Below are positions 45,458-64,000 of a stretch of 64,000 nt of DNA, piece by piece. Each line of letters begins with the position of its first letter. Within the stretch, counting starts at the first letter, position 1. The stretch is from Diabrotica undecimpunctata. Lineage: Eukaryota > Arthropoda > Insecta > Coleoptera > Chrysomelidae. The notes beneath the pieces were generated by a model. It did no database searches and was not told the origin of the DNA. It saw nothing but the letters and a program-made list of their open reading frames with translations. The position numbers and the translations under genes were made by a program. Location: assembly GCF_040954645.1 (NCBI RefSeq), contig NC_092804.1, positions 145,585,108 to 145,649,107 of the forward strand, read 5' to 3'.

Positions 45458-46640
45458 TTACAACGTTCTTCGACGTCTTCCGATTTCCAATCTCCATCTC
45501 ATTTTATCGTTCCATAGATAGTACTCCAGTTCTCTTTCCCTGATTTCTTTATCAACTCCTTCTCTCCAACTTCTTCTAGGCCTTCCTGGTCTCCGCCTAC
45601 CTCTTGGTTGCCATTCAAGAATTTGTCTTGGTATTCTATTCTCCGGCATTCTCCTTACGTGTCCGTACCATCTGAGTTGTGTCGTTTTGATGTCATCAAC
45701 AATATTATGTGTAACCCCTATGATTTCTCGGACTCACTCGTTTGTTATTCTGTCGCGTCTGGAGATTCCCGCCGAGCGGCGCCAGAAGTCCATTTCTGTT
45801 GCTCCAAGCATTTTCTCTGTTCTGTCTTTTAGGATATACACTTCGCATCCATATGTTGTGATACTTTTTATTATGGTGTTGTATATTCTTCTGTTATTTT
45901 CCTTAGAGATGTTTTTATCCCACAGTACGCTATTCAGTAAGGCTATGCCTTTCCTTTCCTGTGTATTTCGTTCCTTAATGGCTGCATCTAATTTTGGCAG
46001 GCCGTCCTGAGTGATCTTTACTCCTAGGTATTTTTAGTGGTCACATAGTTTGATCTCTTAATTTTTCTCTACGAGGAGTTTATGTTGATCTCCTCTGATA
46101 CTTATGTACTCAGTTTTTTCCATATTCACTTCCAAACCCCACTCTGTAAACTCTTCTAATAGTTTTCGCATCATGTATCTAAGGTCTTTATAGTCCTATG
46201 CGATGATGATCTGGTCATCCTCAAAGCACAGAGTGTACAAAGTTAAGACCATTAGTGTTATGCCCATATTCGTACATTTTTTCTTCCATTTGTTAAGTGC
46301 TGCTTTGAGGTAAGTTTTGAATAATTTTGGGGATATACAGCATCCTTGTCTTAGTCCTTTAGTCACTTTCAATCCCGGTGTTATCAGATTTCCTGTTTCA
46401 ATTCTTATTGTTTGTTGGTAGTACAACGTTTTTACCGCTTCAATCAATTTTATATTTATATTTGTTTTCCCCAGTGCCTTCCATAATTTATCAAGCAGGA
46501 CACTATCATAGGCTTTCCTAAGGTCTACGAACGTCAGATGGACTTTTTGGCCACGAGCAACTTTCTTTTCAATTTTCTGAGTAATAGAGAAGACATGGTC
46601 TATTTTAGATCGGCCTGCACGAATCACAATAAAAACTGGG
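45458..46640 (-). mobile_element. RTE-like LINE, RT core to C-terminus
   Basis: The minus strand reads almost continuously for 1.18 kb. At 46627-46196: FVDLRKAYDSV (catalytic Asp), GLRQGCCISPKLF, and CFEDDQIIIA, where the usual FADD is FEDD. Then come the YLGVKI, ITTYGCEVY and RRDRITNE blocks to about 45700, and 45649-45458 with RQILEWQPRGRRRPGRPRRS and a closing Arg-rich stretch. A few stops. The endonuclease and early RT are absent. Confidence 0.82.
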
Positions 46641-46809
46641 CAAAACCAGCCTGTCCTTCAGCTTCCATATATTGGTATTCTTCTTCTAATTATTCAAATT
46701 AAATGTTCAGTTTCTATAAATGCTCAAACAAATCACTACTTGAAGTATCAGACCACTCATTTTCTTTACTATCATCACTATCTTCTTGCAAATTTCTATT
46801 GTGTCCTGC

Positions 46810-47016
46810 CTAGTTCCATTTTAACATGGCAATCTTTTGGATTCCATCTGTAACTTTTGTTCGTTTTCTTATTTCTGCATTGGACTTGCGATCGCTGAGC
46901 TTAATGTTGAGCATTCTCCGTTCCATAGCTTTTTGAGTCACTTGGAGTTTGTGGACTATGCTATGAAGATCACATCTCCATGATTGTGACTGCCCATCCA
47001 AGCTGTCATATGTCAC
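46810..47016 (-). mobile_element. RTE-like LINE fragment
   Basis: The minus strand reads QVTQKAMERRMLNIKLSDRK and SNAEIRKRTKVTDGIQKIAM, the same subfamily as 3832-4220. 68 open codons. Confidence 0.75.
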
Positions 47017-47094
47017 ATGTCACCTTAACATTTCCGTTAAGACCAGGAGCCAATCTCTCTCCTTAGGACAACCATAATGTAGCTTCTACTATTT

Positions 47095-47400
47095 TTTTAA
47101 AAATTTTAAACTGTTTCTCCTTTTGTAGTGTAGTATAATGTACAATTTTATGTTTATTACATTCTTTGATTGTTGGATAGGCCAAAATTTACGAAGTAAG
47201 TCTAAAACGTTAATCACATAAAAACTTTTATCAACCATCAACTTCGAGTTTTTTATCGAAGTTAATTAATTTTTCTTCAGTTAAAAAAACGTTTCTTGGC
47301 TTATTTCAGATGTCCCTGAACATACTCTAGGAAGCGAAAGTACTTGGGCAAGATTTAATTAATAAGCTGTGCTCGATATCTGCCTTTTATTTGATCAACG
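47095..47400. repeat. dispersed repeat, copy B
   Basis: Same blocks as 35605-35830, with about 120 bp of extra sequence at 47200-47320. Same orientation as copy A. Confidence 0.75.
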
Positions 47401-47689
47401 TTTAAAATATTTGATAAGTTTGATTTAAAGACTATTTGTAATATGCCGAATGCTGCCCATGATAAGGGACATCCTCTATTTAAATCAGCTTTGTTTATTC
47501 GATTTTTTGTCCTAAGTAAATATAGGATTTAACCTTTTCTATATTATTATTGTCCAGAGTTATTTCCTCAATTATATCTACAGATTCGTTTGTAAGATAT
47601 TTAGTTTTTGCTAGATACTTTTTTTCAAAAAAAAATAGGACTAAAAATATATCTAGCAAAAAGCGATTTTTTTTTCATTTTAATAAATT

Positions 47690-49325
47690 TCCTATGGACA
47701 AAAATTTGGCAAGAGTCTTTAAGAGAAGAAGAGTGTTGGCAGAGCTTAAGGAAAAAGATACGGTAAATGATTGGTGAGAAACCAACAGTAAAGTTGTGGT
47801 TTGAGTGGGAGAGGAAGTGTTAAGGAAAACATCTGGTAAAGGGATGAATAACAATATACTGCAACTCATAGAAAAAAGAAGAAAATCAAAAAATAACAAA
47901 AGAATGTACAAAAATATTCAGAAACAAGTAAGAACCGAAATATGAAAAGCCAAAGAAAATTGGTTAAAAACACGAGTGAAGAGATAGGTTGGAACAAAAA
48001 CACGATACATTTAGTATGCACAAAAAGGTAAAATAAGCAGCTGGTCTTAAAAAATACAGCTAGTAGCAAACTGCAAGATCAACAGTGGAACATCATCACA
48101 GATAAAAATCAAGAAATATACATATGGACAAAATACATACAAAAACTCTTTGATAATAATAGGTCCGAACAACCACCGTCCTACATATGTAATGACCACT
48201 TACCAATCCCATCAGATGAAATGGAAAAAGTAATATCACAATTAAAAGATGGCAAAGCTCCTGTACCTGACAACGCATATGCTAAACTCATAAAGCTATT
48301 TAACACCTACAATACTCAACGACTAACAAAAATATTCAATGTCATATATTTAAACGGAGTAATACCAAGATCATGGCTGAAGTCAACGTTTATTGCTCTA
48401 TCAAAGAAAACGAAATTTGTATCCTGCAACGATATTCGGGCCATCAGCTTAATGAGCCTCATTTTAAAGTTATTTCTAAAAATCATACATTAAAGGATAT
48501 ACAGACTATGCGAAGAAAATATCGAATGCGAATTGACGGAGAATGTATCAATAACATCATATAAGCGGATGACACGATGGTATTCGCCGACAATTATTAT
48601 GAAGCCCTCCAGGAGTTGATGAATAGAAACACATAAGTAAGTCAGAGATATGGACTTTCACTGAACATTAAGAACACAATATGTATGATGATCTCTAAGA
48701 AGAAACAGCAAGTTGAAAAAATCAGTGTGAATGGTCAACCAATGGAAAGAGTAAAAACATACCACTACCTTGGTACAAACGTAAATGAAAATTGGGACGA
48801 TTTCCTAGAAATAAAACGTAAGATAGAGAAAACAAGATCTGCATTTCAAAAAATGGCTAAGCTATTAAAATGCCATGATTTATCAGTAGGTACCTACCCA
48901 TAAAAATCAGGTTACTACGATGTTATATCTTTCCTATACTGTTGTACGGAGTTGAATCATGGATTCTCCCAGACGCTATCTGCAAGAAAATTAAGGCTTT
49001 CTAAATGTGGCTTTATCTTCGAATCCTGAAGCTATCCTATACCGACCACGTTACTAACCAGGACGTTTTATTAAGAATGCAAAAATGGAAAGAGTTGTTA
49101 ACCACAATAAAAACAGTCAAAATCGAACACCTCGATCACAATTCTACAAGCAAAGTAGAAGGAAAACGCGGACCAGGAAGGCGAAGGATTTCCTGGCTGG
49201 AAAATTTACGTACGTGGTTCAACACAACAACCAAAAATCTTTTCAGAGCCGCAGTTTTCAAAATACAGATTCCCATGATGGTCGCCAACATCCGAAACGA
49301 ATAGGCACTACAAGAAGAAGAAGAC
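47690..49325 (+). mobile_element. RTE-like LINE with internal deletion
   Basis: Plus-strand reading: a Lys/Arg-rich linker (47694-48200), VISQLKDGKAPVPDNAYAKL (48233-48290) and the AISLMSLILKLF block (48442-48480). It then jumps at about 48490 to RRKYRMRIDGECI and ADDTMVFADN (48565-48600). The central RT palm with the first catalytic Asp is therefore missing. Next come YHYLGTNVNENWDD, VEGKRGPGRRRISWLENL and MVANIRNE before a stop at 49304, with a (GAA)n tail. Same subfamily as 4320-4735. Lies between the two tail-to-tail chitinase genes. Confidence 0.78.
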
Positions 49326-49447
49326 TTGATCTTCTTCTTCCATTCCAATATTTTTTCCATTTTTTCCAGCATTATTTTGTTAGTATTGAAGGAAATAAAC
49401 TATTATTTATTTATTTATTTATTTTTTTATTACTTTTAAGAAATTCA

Positions 49448-62668
<13,221 letters not shown>

Positions 62669-62701
62669 CTGCAAACATAAATTACCATTAACTGTGTTAT
62701 G

Positions 62702-62745
<44 letters not shown>

Positions 62746-62801
62746 ATTTCTAGTATCAGCAATCGGTCTAAAAAACAGTACAGTCGAAAATAATTTGAAA
62801 A

Positions 62802-62861
<60 letters not shown>
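62702..62861. repeat. two (TA)n microsatellites
   Basis: TA runs at 62702-62743 and 62804-62861, separated by 60 bp. Just upstream of the gene 3 exon, in its preceding intron. A short unit GGAGGTAAAGGAAC follows, repeated about twice, at 62878-62918. Confidence 0.96.
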
Positions 62862-62867
<6 letters not shown>

Positions 62868-62939
62868 AGTTCTAAAATGGAGGTAAAGGAACGGAGGTAA
62901 AGGAACGGAGGTAAAGGAATTAATAGAACCAAAACACAT

Positions 62940-64000
62940 AGAAAAGGATACGTAGATTGACTACCTAAAAAGCACTATGCAGAGGAAGAACAAACGATAC
63001 TAGAAGTGGAAACACCAGAAATTACCGCAAATAAAAAACTTAATATAAATGTGCAGGAAGTTCGGAAAATACATGAAAACCTGAAGAACAGTAAAGCAGC
63101 AGGTAAAGACGGGATAACAACAATACAATTATAAAACACAATAAAATACCGGAAGAATTGAGAACGAGCGAACTAATTTAACTAATCAAAAAGGACATAA
63201 AAAACAGCCAGAAAACTACAGAGGTATAAAATTGTTAAATACTACGCTAAAACTTACAACTGAAATTTTACAAGTGCTAATAAATTAGAGGATATGGTTA
63301 GCAGATGAACAATAGGGTTTTCGTAGTGGAAGATCGTGCACAGATGCAATATTCGTTACAAAGCAAATTACTGAGAAATGACTATAGTATAATAGACCAG
63401 CATTTCTATGTCTAATTGACCTAAACAAAGCGTTTGACAGAGTAACACTGAAAGATGTAATTTATCTTCTGTATAATAAAGAAGCTCTCCTAAATATTAT
63501 AAAAACTATCGAAAACATCTACCAAAACAACAAAATGGAAGTCAGAATAGATGGACAACTTACAGAACCTACAGAAATAGACGGAGTAATAAGATATTGA
63601 GACCCATGCTCTTCAATTTGATCATGGATAAAATCATCAAAAGCGTTAACAAAGGAAGAGGATACAAAATGTGAACCAAAAAAATAAAAATTCTCTGTTA
63701 TGCAGACGACACAATATTGATAGCTCAAGATGAAGATAGCCTGCAAAGACTTTTCAACAGATTTATTATAAGAGCAAAAGAATTTAGTATAATAATCTTA
63801 TCTCAGAAGACTAAAACAATAGTAGTCAGCAGAGAACCAAACAGATGTAAAATAGAATTTGATGACATCAGCATTAAAAAAGTAATGGAAATAAAATACC
63901 TAGGAATTACTCTGTCTAGCTATGGAAACCTGGACAAAGAAGTGAGAGAGAAAAGCAAATAGACTAGCAGGATGCTTTAATAACACTATATGGTGAAATA
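62940..64000 (+). mobile_element. RTE-like LINE, running off the window
   Basis: Plus strand with stops: a linker (VRKIHENLKNSKAAGKDGI-like, about 63055-63115), ENYRGIKLLNTTLKL (63210-63260), QXGFRSGRSCTDAIF (63310-63350), LCLIDLNKAFDRVT (63405-63445, catalytic Asp), ILCYADDTILIA (63690-63725, catalytic YADD), and EIKYLGITLSSYGNLDKEV (63890-63945). The motif order is intact; the C-terminus lies beyond 64000. Confidence 0.85.

Overview
This 64 kb window is AT-rich, intron-bearing animal DNA. It suggests an insect, most likely a beetle: the unique genes are insect-type single-domain chitinases (glycoside hydrolase family 18, GH18), and most other DNA is non-LTR retrotransposon and Tc1/mariner, pogo and MULE transposon wreckage of the kind found in large, repeat-rich beetle genomes. 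The species assignment is inference. No tRNA, rRNA or CRISPR was seen.

The only host genes I can support are GH18 genes. (1) Minus strand, one exon at 5251-5427; the rest of the gene would lie off the left edge and its first exon was not found. (2) Plus strand, a complete gene of eight coding exons from 14892 to 44945 (391 codons plus stop); every exon joins in phase, and introns carry most of the length, including a 13 kb intron 5. (3) Minus strand, the last four coding exons at 62668-49448; the 5' half lies off the right edge. Genes 2 and 3 are tail to tail, 4.5 kb apart; genes 1 and 2 are divergent. Gene 2 has a substituted catalytic motif (DGIDFVWE instead of DxxDxDxE) and a changed MxYD motif, so it may be a non-catalytic chitinase-like protein or an early pseudogene.

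The introns and intergenic DNA hold at least 20 pieces of RTE-, Jockey-, R1/I- and CR1/L2-like LINEs on both strands, several with clear target-site duplications (54-63/1825-1834, 3822-3831/4221-4230, 18299-18312/18757-18770, 42958-42965/43218-43225). DNA transposons are: a pogo-like element delimited to the base (19170-21728), a mariner-like transposase (16.1-16.9 kb), an IS630-like transposase (30.3-31.5 kb), a MULE (39.5-40.4 kb), and an unclassified transposon-like protein (32.8-34.0 kb). Fold-back and tandem repeats lie at 26.8-28.0, 28.3-28.5, 29.3-29.9 and 52.3-52.95 kb. Long (TA)n tracts occur at seven places, one ending 14 bp before the exon 4 acceptor. A 657-bp tandem duplication at 11.1-12.4 kb carries a conserved, unrecognised open reading frame in both copies. 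A retroviral envelope-like remnant lies at 25.6-26.3 kb.

I found no sign of a new multi-gene system. The best leads are the altered chitinase, the intron difference between paralogues, the duplicated ORF, and the pogo element with its repeated subterminal motif.
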